A DNA stretch of 64,000 nucleotides from JTS-RE37 sp041743425 (lineage in GTDB: Bacteria; Bacteroidota; Bacteroidia; Flavobacteriales; Flavobacteriaceae): the NCBI GenBank assembly GCA_041743425.1, contig JBGTMS010000002.1, positions 16,225 to 80,224 on the forward strand, given 5' to 3'. Below are positions 43,894 to 53,207 of the stretch, piece by piece. A program made the position numbers and the translations under genes. How positions within the stretch are numbered: position 1 is the first letter of the stretch; each line of letters starts with the position of its first letter. The notes below the pieces were generated by a model. The model saw nothing but the letters and a program-made list of their open reading frames with translations, was not told where the DNA came from and ran no database searches.

Positions 43894-45630
43894 GTGGATA
43901 AAGAAAAAGCATCAAAGCCAAAGTTAAGGAGTCAGGATTGGTTCGACCCGGAGGATGAAAAATCGGGATTTATTCATCGTTCCTGGCTTCGCAACCAGGG
44001 ATATCCGGATGACTATTTCCGTGGGAGACCCGTTATCGGGATATGTAATACCTGGTCAGAACTTACCCCATGCAATGGGCACCTACGCGAGTTTGCCGAA
44101 TTTGTAAAGCGTGGGGTACTGGAAGCAGGAGGTGTGCCTTTTGAATTTCCGGTGACAAGTACCGGAGAAACTATCATGAGGCCGACCGCTATGCTTTTCC
44201 GAAACCTGGCCAGCATGGATACGGAAGAGTGTATACGTGCCAACCCACTTGATGGGGTTGTGCTCCTCACAGGCTGCGATAAGACCACGCCTTCAACAGT
44301 GATGGGAGCGTGCAGTGTAGATCTGCCGACCATTGTTGTTCCCGGTGGTCCTATGCTCAACGGAAAATACCGCGGAGAACGAATAGGGTCGGGCACTTTT
44401 GTATGGACACTTAAGGACAAGATTAAGAATGAGGGTTTTACGCCTGAAAATCAGGTTGAAGCCGAGATATGCTCCGCAAGAAGTGCGGGCCACTGCATGA
44501 CCATGGGCACCGCCTCCACCATGGCCTGTATGGTGGAGTCGCTGGGTTTGACTTTGCCCGGAGCAGCGGCTATTCCTGCGGTTGATTCCAGAAAAAAAGC
44601 GCTTGCCCAACTCTCAGGCAGACGTATTGTCGAAATGGTAAAGGAAGACCTGAAGTTGTCTAAAATACTGACCAGGGAGGCTTTTGAAAATGCGATCATG
44701 CTGAACGCTGCCGTTGGAGGTTCAACAAATTTTATCATCCACCTGCAGGCCATAGCGGGTCGGATCGGGGTGCCGCTTGAACTCAGGGATTTTGATACCC
44801 TGGGAAGTCGTATTCCCTTGCTCGTCAATCTGATGCCTTCAGGGAATTTTCTTATGGAAGATTTTTTTGATGCCGGCGGTCTGCCCGTAGTGATACATCA
44901 AATGAAATCATACCTTCATAATGAGGCAATTACCGCCAACGGGAAACCGATTGGCGAAAACAATAAGTTGGCGGAGTGCTTTAACACAGAAGTCATTGCC
45001 TCTCTTGAGAAGCCCTTTCTGGAAAATGCCGGAATCGCCGTGCTGTATGGCAACCTCTGCAAGGATGGTGCAGTCATCAAACCGTCGGCCGCCACCCCCA
45101 AATTAATGACCCACCGCGGAAAGGCCGTTGTATTTGAGACCATTGAGGAGTTTCTAAAGTCGGTAGACCAACCGGATCTGGATATTGATCAGGATAGCAT
45201 TATGGTACTCAAGGGCGTAGGACCTGTGGGCTATCCGGGGATGGCAGAAGTAGGCAATATGGACCTGCCTGAGAAACTCTTGAAAAAAGGTATTAAGGAT
45301 ATGGTCAGGATTTCTGACGGGCGCATGAGCGGTACCGCTTTTGGCACTGTAGTACTGCATGTCTCTCCGGAATCGTCTGTCGGGGGCGTTTTAGGGCTGG
45401 TGGCCACAGGTGACTATATCGTGTTGGATGTCCCGAACAGAAAACTACATCTCGAAGTGAGCGACGAAGAACTTGCCAGAAGGAAAGCGGCCTGGTCCCC
45501 ACCAAAACCTATGATGGAAAGGGGATATGTCAGCCTTTATACGAAAACGGTTCAGCAGGCCCATCTGGGAGCTGATCTGGATTTTTTGACAGGGAAGTCA
45601 GATGCCAACGTCACCAGAAATGCGCATTAA
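43894..45630 (+). CDS. IlvD/Edd-family sugar-acid dehydratase (pentonate/fuconate type)
   Basis: Iron-sulfur dehydratase, 578 residues. Cluster cysteines are C60 (NTWSELTPCNG), C128 (LLTGCDKTTP) and C201 (AGHCMTMGTAST). The opening WFDPEDEKSGFIHRSWLRNQ is characteristic of the L-arabinonate/D-fuconate/D-xylonate dehydratase branch rather than of IlvD or Edd proper. It would convert a sugar acid to its 2-keto-3-deoxy derivative; in this context L-fuconate is the expected substrate, since no enolase-superfamily fuconate dehydratase is seen. The initiator is GTG at 43894, because the only upstream ATG is directly followed by a stop. It heads the operon with gntP and the haem-c lipoprotein. Confidence 0.88.
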   Translation: MDKEKASKPKLRSQDWFDPEDEKSGFIHRSWLRNQGYPDDYFRGRPVIGICNTWSELTPCNGHLREFAEFVKRGVLEAGGVPFEFPVTSTGETIMRPTAMLFRNLASMDTEECIRANPLDGVVLLTGCDKTTPSTVMGACSVDLPTIVVPGGPMLNGKYRGERIGSGTFVWTLKDKIKNEGFTPENQVEAEICSARSAGHCMTMGTASTMACMVESLGLTLPGAAAIPAVDSRKKALAQLSGRRIVEMVKEDLKLSKILTREAFENAIMLNAAVGGSTNFIIHLQAIAGRIGVPLELRDFDTLGSRIPLLVNLMPSGNFLMEDFFDAGGLPVVIHQMKSYLHNEAITANGKPIGENNKLAECFNTEVIASLEKPFLENAGIAVLYGNLCKDGAVIKPSAATPKLMTHRGKAVVFETIEEFLKSVDQPDLDIDQDSIMVLKGVGPVGYPGMAEVGNMDLPEKLLKKGIKDMVRISDGRMSGTAFGTVVLHVSPESSVGGVLGLVATGDYIVLDVPNRKLHLEVSDEELARRKAAWSPPKPMMERGYVSLYTKTVQQAHLGADLDFLTGKSDANVTRNAH

Positions 45631-45648
45631 ACCAAATTTAAACCACCA

Positions 45649-46986
45649 ATGATATCCATCCTTTTACTCCTGCTCAGTGTATTGATTATTATCGTCCTCA
45701 CTGTGAAATGGCAGGTCCATCCTTTTCTTGCCCTGCTTGGCGCAGCCATATTTTTTGCGCTATTCTCAGAAATGAGTTTAGAGACCCTCGTACAATCAAT
45801 AAATGACGGGTTTGGGGGCACGCTCGGCAAAATTGGTATTGTTATAGTCCTGGGGGTGATCATCGGGGCGTTTCTGGAGCAAACAGGAGGGGCCTTTAAG
45901 CTGGCGGAAGTGGTTTTGAGGGTGATAGGTAAAAACCGGGTCCACGAGGCTATGGGTATTGTAGGTTTTATAGTGTCTATTCCGGTTTTCGCAGACAGCG
46001 GATTCATCATCCTGAATCCACTCAATAAAAGCCTTAGCAAAAGAGCGGGTCTCTCTATAGTCGGTACTGCCACTGCTCTTATTCTCGGACTCATGATAAC
46101 GCATGTCCTGGTGCCGCCCACTCCGGGACCTATAGCTGCCGCCGGGATTATCGGAGCCGATGTCGGACTTGTAATGCTGGTTGGGTTGATCATCGGAATG
46201 ATTGTCCTGATCCCTGCGATTATCTATTGTAAAAAAATGGGCGCACGTCACTACATTGATCCTAACCCTGATATTTCCCCTGAACTCATCCAGCAAAAGA
46301 TCAGCGAGGCCCCCGGGGCTTTTAAATCTTTTCTACCCATCCTCGTTCCCATTCTGTTAATTGTCGGGAAGTCCCTCATGGATTTCAATCTGACGGAGGA
46401 ACAAGCCGACGCGGGTTGGGTAAAGCTCATCAGTTTTGTAGGATCCCCGGTCATCGCCCTGCTGATTGGAATGATTTTCGCATTTCTGCTCCCCAAAAAA
46501 CTGGACAGTGAATTACTATCCACTACGGGATGGGTAGGCAAAGCCCTTATGGACGCTTCCAATATCCTGCTGATCACCGGGGCGGGAGGCATCTTTGGCA
46601 CCATCCTTCAAAACAGCGGTATTGCGGCTACGCTTGCAAATACCCTTTCCACCGCAAATCTTGGGATCTGGCTTCCATTTCTTCTCTGTGCAGCCATAAA
46701 AACTGCTCAGGGATCCTCGACAGTTGCGTTGATAACCACCGCTTCCATCATTGCCCCATTACTGGCAACCATGGGCTTCAGTACAGAGATCGATAAAGCG
46801 CTGATCGTAGCGGCAATAGGGGCAGGAGCGATGGTCGTTTCTCATGCCAATGACAGTGGTTTCTGGATCCTTACACAGTTTTCGGGGATCGATGTAAAGA
46901 CAGGTTACAGGGTATATACCCTTGGAACACTGATTGTAGGTTGTCTGGCAGCCTCCGTCGTATTCCTCGCAACCTTTCTGTTCTAG
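45649..46986 (+). CDS. GntP-family gluconate/sugar-acid:H+ symporter
   Basis: Inner-membrane permease, 445 residues and about 12 hydrophobic segments. Characteristic segments are ILVLGVIIGAFLEQTGGA-type (VIVLGVIIGAFLEQTGGAFKL), SIPVFADSGFIILNPL, THVLVPPTPGPIAAAGII, AAIKTAQGSSTVALITTAS and SHANDSGFWILTQF, all strongly conserved in GntP/GntT transporters. It follows the dehydratase by 18 bases. Gluconate-type acids are the family substrates; here a hexonate, pentonate or 6-deoxy-hexonate is likely. Confidence 0.93.
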   Translation: MISILLLLLSVLIIIVLTVKWQVHPFLALLGAAIFFALFSEMSLETLVQSINDGFGGTLGKIGIVIVLGVIIGAFLEQTGGAFKLAEVVLRVIGKNRVHEAMGIVGFIVSIPVFADSGFIILNPLNKSLSKRAGLSIVGTATALILGLMITHVLVPPTPGPIAAAGIIGADVGLVMLVGLIIGMIVLIPAIIYCKKMGARHYIDPNPDISPELIQQKISEAPGAFKSFLPILVPILLIVGKSLMDFNLTEEQADAGWVKLISFVGSPVIALLIGMIFAFLLPKKLDSELLSTTGWVGKALMDASNILLITGAGGIFGTILQNSGIAATLANTLSTANLGIWLPFLLCAAIKTAQGSSTVALITTASIIAPLLATMGFSTEIDKALIVAAIGAGAMVVSHANDSGFWILTQFSGIDVKTGYRVYTLGTLIVGCLAASVVFLATFLF

Positions 46987-46996
46987 ACATTATTGC

Positions 46997-49579
46997 ATGT
47001 GTTCCCCCGCCGAAACATTTAAATTTTACCATCAACACTTTAAAAAAAGGGGAATTCATCTATGTTATGGCCCATGGATTTGTGCCTGTCTTGTAGGGGG
47101 CATTTTATCATGCGAACAATCTAAAGAAGCAGCTGCGATTTTATCCCCTGAGGAAGCTTTGTCATCCTTTATACTTGCCGATCCGAATCTTGACATTCAA
47201 TTGGTGGCAGCAGAACCACTGGTGCAGGATCCGGTGGCCATCTCCTTTGACGGCGCTGGCCGGATGTGGGTGGTGGAGATGCTGGGATTTATGACAGATA
47301 TTGAGGGTACCGGGGAAAAAGATCCGAGCGGAAGAGTATCCGTCCTCTTTGATGATGACAAGGACGGGCGTATGGATCGGAGCATCATTTTTCTGGACAG
47401 TCTGGTGCTTCCCAGAGCGATAGCGCTGGTAGAAGGGGGCATCCTGGTTTCGGAGAATATCCCTTTGTGGTTTGCCAATGATATAGACGGCGATTTTGTG
47501 GCGGATCGCAAAGTGCTTGTAGATTCGACCTACGGAGGGCTGGGTATGCCCGAACATTCGGCAAATGGGCTTTTGCGGGGGATTGATAACTGGTACTATA
47601 ATGCCAAATCCAAATACCGCTATAAACCGGTTGAAGGGCAGTGGATTAAGGAGGAAACAGAATTCAGAGGGCAATGGGGGATCTCCCATGACAATGCAGG
47701 CCGACTTTTTTATAACTATAACTGGTCACAGCTTCATGCTGATCTTGTGCCTCCCAATACACTTCAAAAAAATACGCACCATAGTCCGACCAGCGGGATC
47801 GATCATGGACTGACCCTTGAAAGAGCGATCTTTCCCGTCCGCAGTAACACGGCAGTCAACAGAGGCTATGTCCCGGGCACCCTGGATGAAGAGGGAAGGC
47901 TTCTGGAATTTGCATCGGCATGCGGTCCGCTGGTTTATCGTGGAGATGTGCTTCCAAAGGATTATTCGGGCATGGCATTTATCTGTGAACCAACGGCTAA
48001 TTTGATCAAACAGAATGCCATCATCGAAGACGGATTTATGCTCAGGGCAGAAGGTGTGTATGAAAATAAGGAATTCCTTGCGTCTACCGATGAACGGTTC
48101 CGGCCTATATCATTGGCATCAGGGCCTGATGGAGCCTTGTATATAGTCGATATGTATAAAGGGATCATACAGCATGGGCCGTATATGACCCCGTATTTAA
48201 GGGAAGTCACACTGGCACGAGCGCTTGACAAGCCTATTCATATGGGCAGGATCTGGCGTATCACTCCCAAAAACCAAAGACCCCGTGACTGGCCTGATCT
48301 TACGAATGCATCGGCGTCTGAACTTGTCAGCCATCTCGGGGATGCCAATGGCTGGACCCGGGATATGGCTCAGCGATTGCTTGTAGATCTGGGGGATCTT
48401 ACGGTACTGGACGAATTAACCCAACAAATCACAACAGGAAATCCCATGGCGCAGCTTCACGCCTTATGGACCATGGAAGGTCTTGGAGTGGAAGATCCGG
48501 AGGTATTTTTCAATGCCTTGGAGACAGGAGACGCAAAGGTCGCTGCCGCTGCTCTCAGGCGCCTCATTGTACTGCTTCCATATGATCGTACCATCAAGCC
48601 CAAACTTGAGCAATTTATCACCGGTAAATATAAAGATGCAGATCCTTTTTTAAAATTGCAAATCATCCTCTCTGCTAATGAACTGGATGCATCTGTGGCG
48701 ATCCCTTTAGCTACGGATTTCCTGGAATCCTTCGGATCGTTGCCTGTGGCCAGAGATGCCGTCCTCAGTTCCCTACAGGATCGCGAATTACTTCTGCTGC
48801 AACGTCTTTTGAAAAGTTCCGGGTCACCTGTTTATCAGCAGTCAAGGGAAATTTTTCTTGAAATGCTGGCGACGGCGATAACAAACAAACGGGAGCATAC
48901 AGGAATCCAAACAGTCCTCAGGGAAATCGAAAACACACGGGATAGCGCACAGGTCTGGATCAGGGATGCCCTTGCCAACGGCATTTTAAATGCGAGGGAA
49001 TCCACAAAGCCGGGACCCATACAGCTGGACCGGATGCCGGAATTGTTTCGAAGGAGTGATTCTTTCGGCGCTGACAATGAGGTCCAGTTGACTTTGTTAA
49101 AGGACAGGTTCAGCTGGCCCGGCAAGGCTCTCGATCCATTGCCTGACAAGGTAAAGGCAGACTTTGATAAAACCCTGTACGCAGGAGGCCGACAGCCTTT
49201 TTTGAATCTGTGTGCCAGTTGTCACGGTACACAGGGCGAAGGCATGAAGCGGTTTGCTCCACCCCTCAGGAATTCAGAATGGGTAATCGGGGAGGATTAC
49301 AAGCTCGCCATGATACTGTTGCACGGAATGGAAGGTCCCGTCTCTGTCAACGGAAAGGAATATGGGATTCCGGACATTCTGCCGGAGATGCCTTCGTTTT
49401 CTACCTTGCAGAATGAGGAGATCGCGGCTATTGCCACTTACATCCGAAATTCCTGGGGCAATACCGCTTCAGGGATAGCTCCGGGAGCCGTGGGACAAGT
49501 TCGTTTCCGAACCCAGGGCAAAATCAGCCCCTGGAAAGAGGCTGAACTGGATACGGTTACCTTTGATAAGGAGTTATAA
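46997..49579 (+). CDS. PVC-type haem-c lipoprotein: beta-propeller, HEAT region and cytochrome c domain
   Basis: An 860-residue exported protein with a lipobox-like GGILSC (C39) after an unusually long n-region. A seven-bladed propeller of the sorbosone/glucose-dehydrogenase-like type (about 60-420: FDGAGRMWVVEML, DDKDGRMDRSIIF, GPDGALYIVDMYKG) is followed by a HEAT-like helical region (about 435-690) and a mono-haem cytochrome c domain with CASCH at residues 739-743 and a likely distal methionine in ILPEMPSF. Proteins of this architecture are thought to be membrane-bound sugar or polyol dehydrogenases that hand electrons to the respiratory chain. It lies 10 bases downstream of gntP. Confidence 0.85.
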   Translation: MCSPAETFKFYHQHFKKRGIHLCYGPWICACLVGGILSCEQSKEAAAILSPEEALSSFILADPNLDIQLVAAEPLVQDPVAISFDGAGRMWVVEMLGFMTDIEGTGEKDPSGRVSVLFDDDKDGRMDRSIIFLDSLVLPRAIALVEGGILVSENIPLWFANDIDGDFVADRKVLVDSTYGGLGMPEHSANGLLRGIDNWYYNAKSKYRYKPVEGQWIKEETEFRGQWGISHDNAGRLFYNYNWSQLHADLVPPNTLQKNTHHSPTSGIDHGLTLERAIFPVRSNTAVNRGYVPGTLDEEGRLLEFASACGPLVYRGDVLPKDYSGMAFICEPTANLIKQNAIIEDGFMLRAEGVYENKEFLASTDERFRPISLASGPDGALYIVDMYKGIIQHGPYMTPYLREVTLARALDKPIHMGRIWRITPKNQRPRDWPDLTNASASELVSHLGDANGWTRDMAQRLLVDLGDLTVLDELTQQITTGNPMAQLHALWTMEGLGVEDPEVFFNALETGDAKVAAAALRRLIVLLPYDRTIKPKLEQFITGKYKDADPFLKLQIILSANELDASVAIPLATDFLESFGSLPVARDAVLSSLQDRELLLLQRLLKSSGSPVYQQSREIFLEMLATAITNKREHTGIQTVLREIENTRDSAQVWIRDALANGILNARESTKPGPIQLDRMPELFRRSDSFGADNEVQLTLLKDRFSWPGKALDPLPDKVKADFDKTLYAGGRQPFLNLCASCHGTQGEGMKRFAPPLRNSEWVIGEDYKLAMILLHGMEGPVSVNGKEYGIPDILPEMPSFSTLQNEEIAAIATYIRNSWGNTASGIAPGAVGQVRFRTQGKISPWKEAELDTVTFDKEL

Positions 49580-49660
49580 ATCCTGATGGCATATTCCTGG
49601 TAATGATCCTAAGGTGTGGAATCTGGTCAAATTCAATTAACAGCAGCTAAAAAAATATAC

Positions 49661-50011
49661 ATGCAAAAAACAAAAAGACATTGTCTGGCCCTAGATCTAA
49701 AAGATGACGCGGATTTGATTAGTGCCTATGAGGAATATCACAGGCAGGTGTGGCCTGAAGTTCTTGAAAGTTTGGGGGATTCTGGAATTACCTATATGGA
49801 AATATACAGGGTATCCAATCGTCTGTTCATGATCCTGGAGGTGGGAGCCGATTTTTCGTTCCCAAAAAAAGCAAGTAAGGATGCGGCCAACACAAGGGTC
49901 ATGGATTGGGAAACACTCATGTGGAAATATCAGCAGGCTTTACCTATTGCCAAACCCGGAGAAAAATGGCTCCCAATGGCCAAGATTTTTGAATATCCTG
50001 TGAAAGACTGA
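49661..50011 (+). CDS. L-rhamnose/L-fucose mutarotase family protein (RhaM/DUF718)
   Basis: Small cytosolic enzyme, 116 residues, of the dimeric alpha-beta-barrel mutarotase family that interconverts alpha and beta anomers of deoxy-sugars. The sequence has the family pattern AYEEYHRQVWPEVLESL (histidine in the active site), ITYMEIYRVSNRLFMILEV and the C-terminal WETLMWKYQQAL...GEKWLPMAKIFE. The ATG at 49661 is preferred over the GTG at 49616, which adds an unconserved tail. It lies 81 bases after the haem-c gene and is convergent with the SGNH/haem-c gene, whose stop is 4 bases away. Confidence 0.9.
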   Translation: MQKTKRHCLALDLKDDADLISAYEEYHRQVWPEVLESLGDSGITYMEIYRVSNRLFMILEVGADFSFPKKASKDAANTRVMDWETLMWKYQQALPIAKPGEKWLPMAKIFEYPVKD

Positions 50012-50015
50012 CCCG

Positions 50016-53000
50016 TTAAGGACGCTGAACAGGATGCGCTTTCATTAATTCCTCGGCCCTATAAAAATCCTCCTTGCCGGCTATTGATTCCCGAACCAAT
50101 TTTACGGTCTCAGGGTGAATGGCCGGGGCTTTGTTTCCAAAAGTATTGCGCACATACGTGAGTACGGAGGCGACATCTTCGTCATTTAGCATTCCACCGA
50201 AAGGGGTCATAGGTACCTGCCCCGGATATATTTTTCCTTTTACTTCGATGGGTCCAATAAGTCCCTTCAGGGTCAGTTTGATCAGTCGCTCTTCATTCCC
50301 AATCACCCAATCCGTTCCGTCAAGCGGTGGAAACTGCGAAGCACTCAGGCCTTTTCCGTCAGGCTGATGGCAGGTCATGCAAAATCCTTCCTGTTGATAG
50401 ATCTCTTCCCCTTTGACAAACAATTCAAGATCCCGGCCTTCCAGATCTGTTTTTGTCTTACGCGTGCCGGCTTCTTCAAGGACACTATGGCCTTCTAAAT
50501 GAGCAAGTGCCGCCTCATAGGGTTGTTGCATCCAATCGTCCATAGGGAAATCTCCGGTTCTTTTTACAATGGGGATACCTGTCTCCGGATTGAGCCAGGA
50601 GGCCGCAACCATTGCTGCCAGACGTACCCTGGGGTTCTCGTCCCCTGCGGCTTGCATTAAAAGAGTCCCCTGCTCAGGAATCTGATGTCCGGTATAACGT
50701 AGTACACCTACCGCAGCCGCACGTGCCCGATAGTCCTTCGCCCCAAGTAGTTGTTTCAACAGTTCCTTGTCGACCTGATTTAATCCCCAGCTTACCCATA
50801 ACGCCTCCAAAAGCTGGTGCTCGTAGCCGGGAGCTTCTGAATCCAGACCACCTACCCATTGTTTAAGCTTATCGAGGACCTCCCCGGGATCTCGTCCCCG
50901 TAATTCGCGTCGGGTTCTATAACGGCTTCGGTATTCAGGGAGTTTGAGGTTTTCCAATAATTCAGCGATAGAGGCGTCTGCGATTTTAGCAGGAGTCACC
51001 AGGGGTCTGTTTGGATACGTCATACGGTAAATTCTACCATGTACATGGTCCCTTAGCGGATCCCGGGCATTATGCTGCATATGACCGATCAGGACATTGT
51101 GCCAGTCAATGATATACAAGGATCCATCCGGCGCGAATTCCATATCAACCGGCCTGAAATTGGGGTCCGTGCCGGTGAGCAGATCCTTTCGCCAGGTACT
51201 TACATAACCCGCAGAGGCTGGATCATCCGTCAACGTATGTTGTTTGGTGCCCAGAAAACCTATCGTATTATTTATAAGCAGATCGCCCTGAACTTCATCG
51301 GGAAAATGACGGCTCGAAATAAATTCCAGCCCGGAAGTGGGCCGTACCAAATGCTCCGTTTGAATCAGGTTTTTCGGAAGGGGAGAGGATTCCCCATATC
51401 TGGGCTTAATAGTACCCGGCATCATCCACGTCACATCAGGTCCCGAGGTATGACAAAAAAAGTCCTGACCCCAGTCGTCAAAAGCGATCCCCCACGGATT
51501 TGGAATGGATAACTGTGCAGTTCTTTCCAGGTGGCGGCGTTTCGGGTTATAGCGGTAAAAACCTCCATTGGTAGCCCGGACAGGGCCATATGCCGTTTCT
51601 ACATTGGTATGAAGAAATACCCCTTCTCCCATATAGATTGCGCCTGAAGGATCTGCACAAAAAGCACTGATCGCATGGTGGGTATCATGATCGTCAAAAC
51701 CACTGAGGACAATTTCCATGTCGTCTGCCATGTCATCTCCGTTGGTATCTTTATATAATATCAGGTTGGTTCCCTGAGAAACATAAACCCCTTCCGGAGC
51801 AAATTCAAACCCAATGGCAAGATGCAGGCTATCAACAAATACGGTCTGCTTATCTGCCTTGCCATCTCCATCGGTATCTTCCAGGATCAGTAATTTATCA
51901 TTAGGTTTAGGATCTCCAGGCTTGTAATGCGGATAACCAGGCATCACCCCAACCCATAACCTGCCACGATTATCAAAGGAAAGTTGAGAGGGGTTTGCCA
52001 AATCAGGGAATTCTACTTCCGAAGCAAATAATTCCAGCTTGTATCCTTTGGCCGTTTTTAATTTGGAAAGTGCGTCCTCCCCGTAAAGGTATTCCGGATT
52101 TCCGTTGTTGTCCCCGGGATTATAATTGGTGGTCACCGGCGGAAGGATTAAAGTTCGGGCATCCGCTGCTGTCAGATCATAGGTTTTGCCATGAGCGGCA
52201 TTCCAAATGGCGGAATCACGGATTTGGGTCATTTCCCTTATTTTTTCAACTTCTGCAGGATAATTATCCGGTCCGAAGGGATCAAACCTGCGGCCATAGG
52301 CATGGACACCATTGGGAATCTTAAAATCATTATGCCAGTACCAGTTTTTTTCCATTACTGCATTATGTACCATTTTCCGGTTTCTTTCGGCAGCGGGGGA
52401 TCCTTCTCCAAAAATCCGGTCGGCCAGAAAGCCGGCAAAGATCCTATAGCCCTTATCGTTGAGCTGAAAGCCATCCTGGGTCAGTGCATCCCCGGCTTCA
52501 TCGTACCACTTTTGACTGGGGTGAAAGGCATCCACAAAAAGGACACTATCCTTTTCTGCCACCTCTTTCATCGCCTGGGTATACAGAGCGAGATTTTCAT
52601 TTTCCTTCAGGCCGTCTGGTACATCCATTTCCGATGACATGTTTTCAAAAGCGATAGGGGAGACGAGGGCCAGTTTTGGTTTGTTCCGCCCATTGTAATT
52701 TTGACTGAGGGTATGTTTGATAAACGCGTCAAGTTCACTTCTGTATCTTTCCAGGCCGTCAGGACCCTGAAAAGATTCATTGTATCCAAAGAAGGCAATT
52801 ATAATATCTGCCTTTAGCCTGGTCAGCCATTCATCTTCCGTCTCAAAGTGTCCGATGCTGCCTGAATTTTGGGCGAGTTCCGGCTGGAACTCCTCAGCCC
52901 CCGGAAAGGCCCAGGGGACGTTGCGTGAAGAATGAGGTCTGAATCCAGGCGTATTTCCGCCATCGCACATATTTCTTATAAAAAGAAGGCTGTCCGGGTA

Positions 53001-53207
53001 ACGCAATTGAAGTTCCGTTTCGAAATGTCCGAAATTGAGCATCCGTGATCCCAGGTTATTTCCGATAAGAAGGATATGCTCCTGTTTTCTGAGCGGCATC
53101 TTATTCTCATTTTTCCCGCCGCAGGAGACGAAAAAAAGGCACAAGATGGAGCCTGGGATCAACAATAAAGTTCGGTTTTTAAATAAATACATGTTCAGAA
53201 AATTCAT
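50016..53207 (-). CDS. 1063-residue fusion: SGNH-like domain, beta-propeller, HEAT region and cytochrome c (lipoprotein)
   Basis: Exported lipoprotein (FFVSC, C29). The N-terminal SGNH-hydrolase-like domain occupies about 45-290, with block I as LLIGNNLGSRM (no GDS serine), block III FFGYNES (N143), and block V DGFQLNDKGY, where the catalytic histidine position is glutamine 248. A sugar-dehydrogenase-like propeller follows (about 380-770: SFDNRGRLWVGVMPGY, DTDGDGKADKQTVFV, APDGSLYIIDWHN), then a HEAT region (about 790-920) and a mono-haem domain with CMTCH at 943-947. This domain order is known from PVC-group proteins. The SGNH triad appears incomplete, so it may be a binding or structural module. 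It is last in the minus-strand operon, overlapping the preceding Gfo/Idh stop by four bases. Confidence 0.85.
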   Translation of the reverse strand: MNFLNMYLFKNRTLLLIPGSILCLFFVSCGGKNENKMPLRKQEHILLIGNNLGSRMLNFGHFETELQLRYPDSLLFIRNMCDGGNTPGFRPHSSRNVPWAFPGAEEFQPELAQNSGSIGHFETEDEWLTRLKADIIIAFFGYNESFQGPDGLERYRSELDAFIKHTLSQNYNGRNKPKLALVSPIAFENMSSEMDVPDGLKENENLALYTQAMKEVAEKDSVLFVDAFHPSQKWYDEAGDALTQDGFQLNDKGYRIFAGFLADRIFGEGSPAAERNRKMVHNAVMEKNWYWHNDFKIPNGVHAYGRRFDPFGPDNYPAEVEKIREMTQIRDSAIWNAAHGKTYDLTAADARTLILPPVTTNYNPGDNNGNPEYLYGEDALSKLKTAKGYKLELFASEVEFPDLANPSQLSFDNRGRLWVGVMPGYPHYKPGDPKPNDKLLILEDTDGDGKADKQTVFVDSLHLAIGFEFAPEGVYVSQGTNLILYKDTNGDDMADDMEIVLSGFDDHDTHHAISAFCADPSGAIYMGEGVFLHTNVETAYGPVRATNGGFYRYNPKRRHLERTAQLSIPNPWGIAFDDWGQDFFCHTSGPDVTWMMPGTIKPRYGESSPLPKNLIQTEHLVRPTSGLEFISSRHFPDEVQGDLLINNTIGFLGTKQHTLTDDPASAGYVSTWRKDLLTGTDPNFRPVDMEFAPDGSLYIIDWHNVLIGHMQHNARDPLRDHVHGRIYRMTYPNRPLVTPAKIADASIAELLENLKLPEYRSRYRTRRELRGRDPGEVLDKLKQWVGGLDSEAPGYEHQLLEALWVSWGLNQVDKELLKQLLGAKDYRARAAAVGVLRYTGHQIPEQGTLLMQAAGDENPRVRLAAMVAASWLNPETGIPIVKRTGDFPMDDWMQQPYEAALAHLEGHSVLEEAGTRKTKTDLEGRDLELFVKGEEIYQQEGFCMTCHQPDGKGLSASQFPPLDGTDWVIGNEERLIKLTLKGLIGPIEVKGKIYPGQVPMTPFGGMLNDEDVASVLTYVRNTFGNKAPAIHPETVKLVRESIAGKEDFYRAEELMKAHPVQRP

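Noticed and set aside
45627..46193. Long reverse-strand frame (188 aa) opposite gntP
   Set aside because: It lies wholly opposite a strongly conserved permease gene, has low-complexity Ser/Pro/Ile composition and no recognisable domain; it is a shadow frame.
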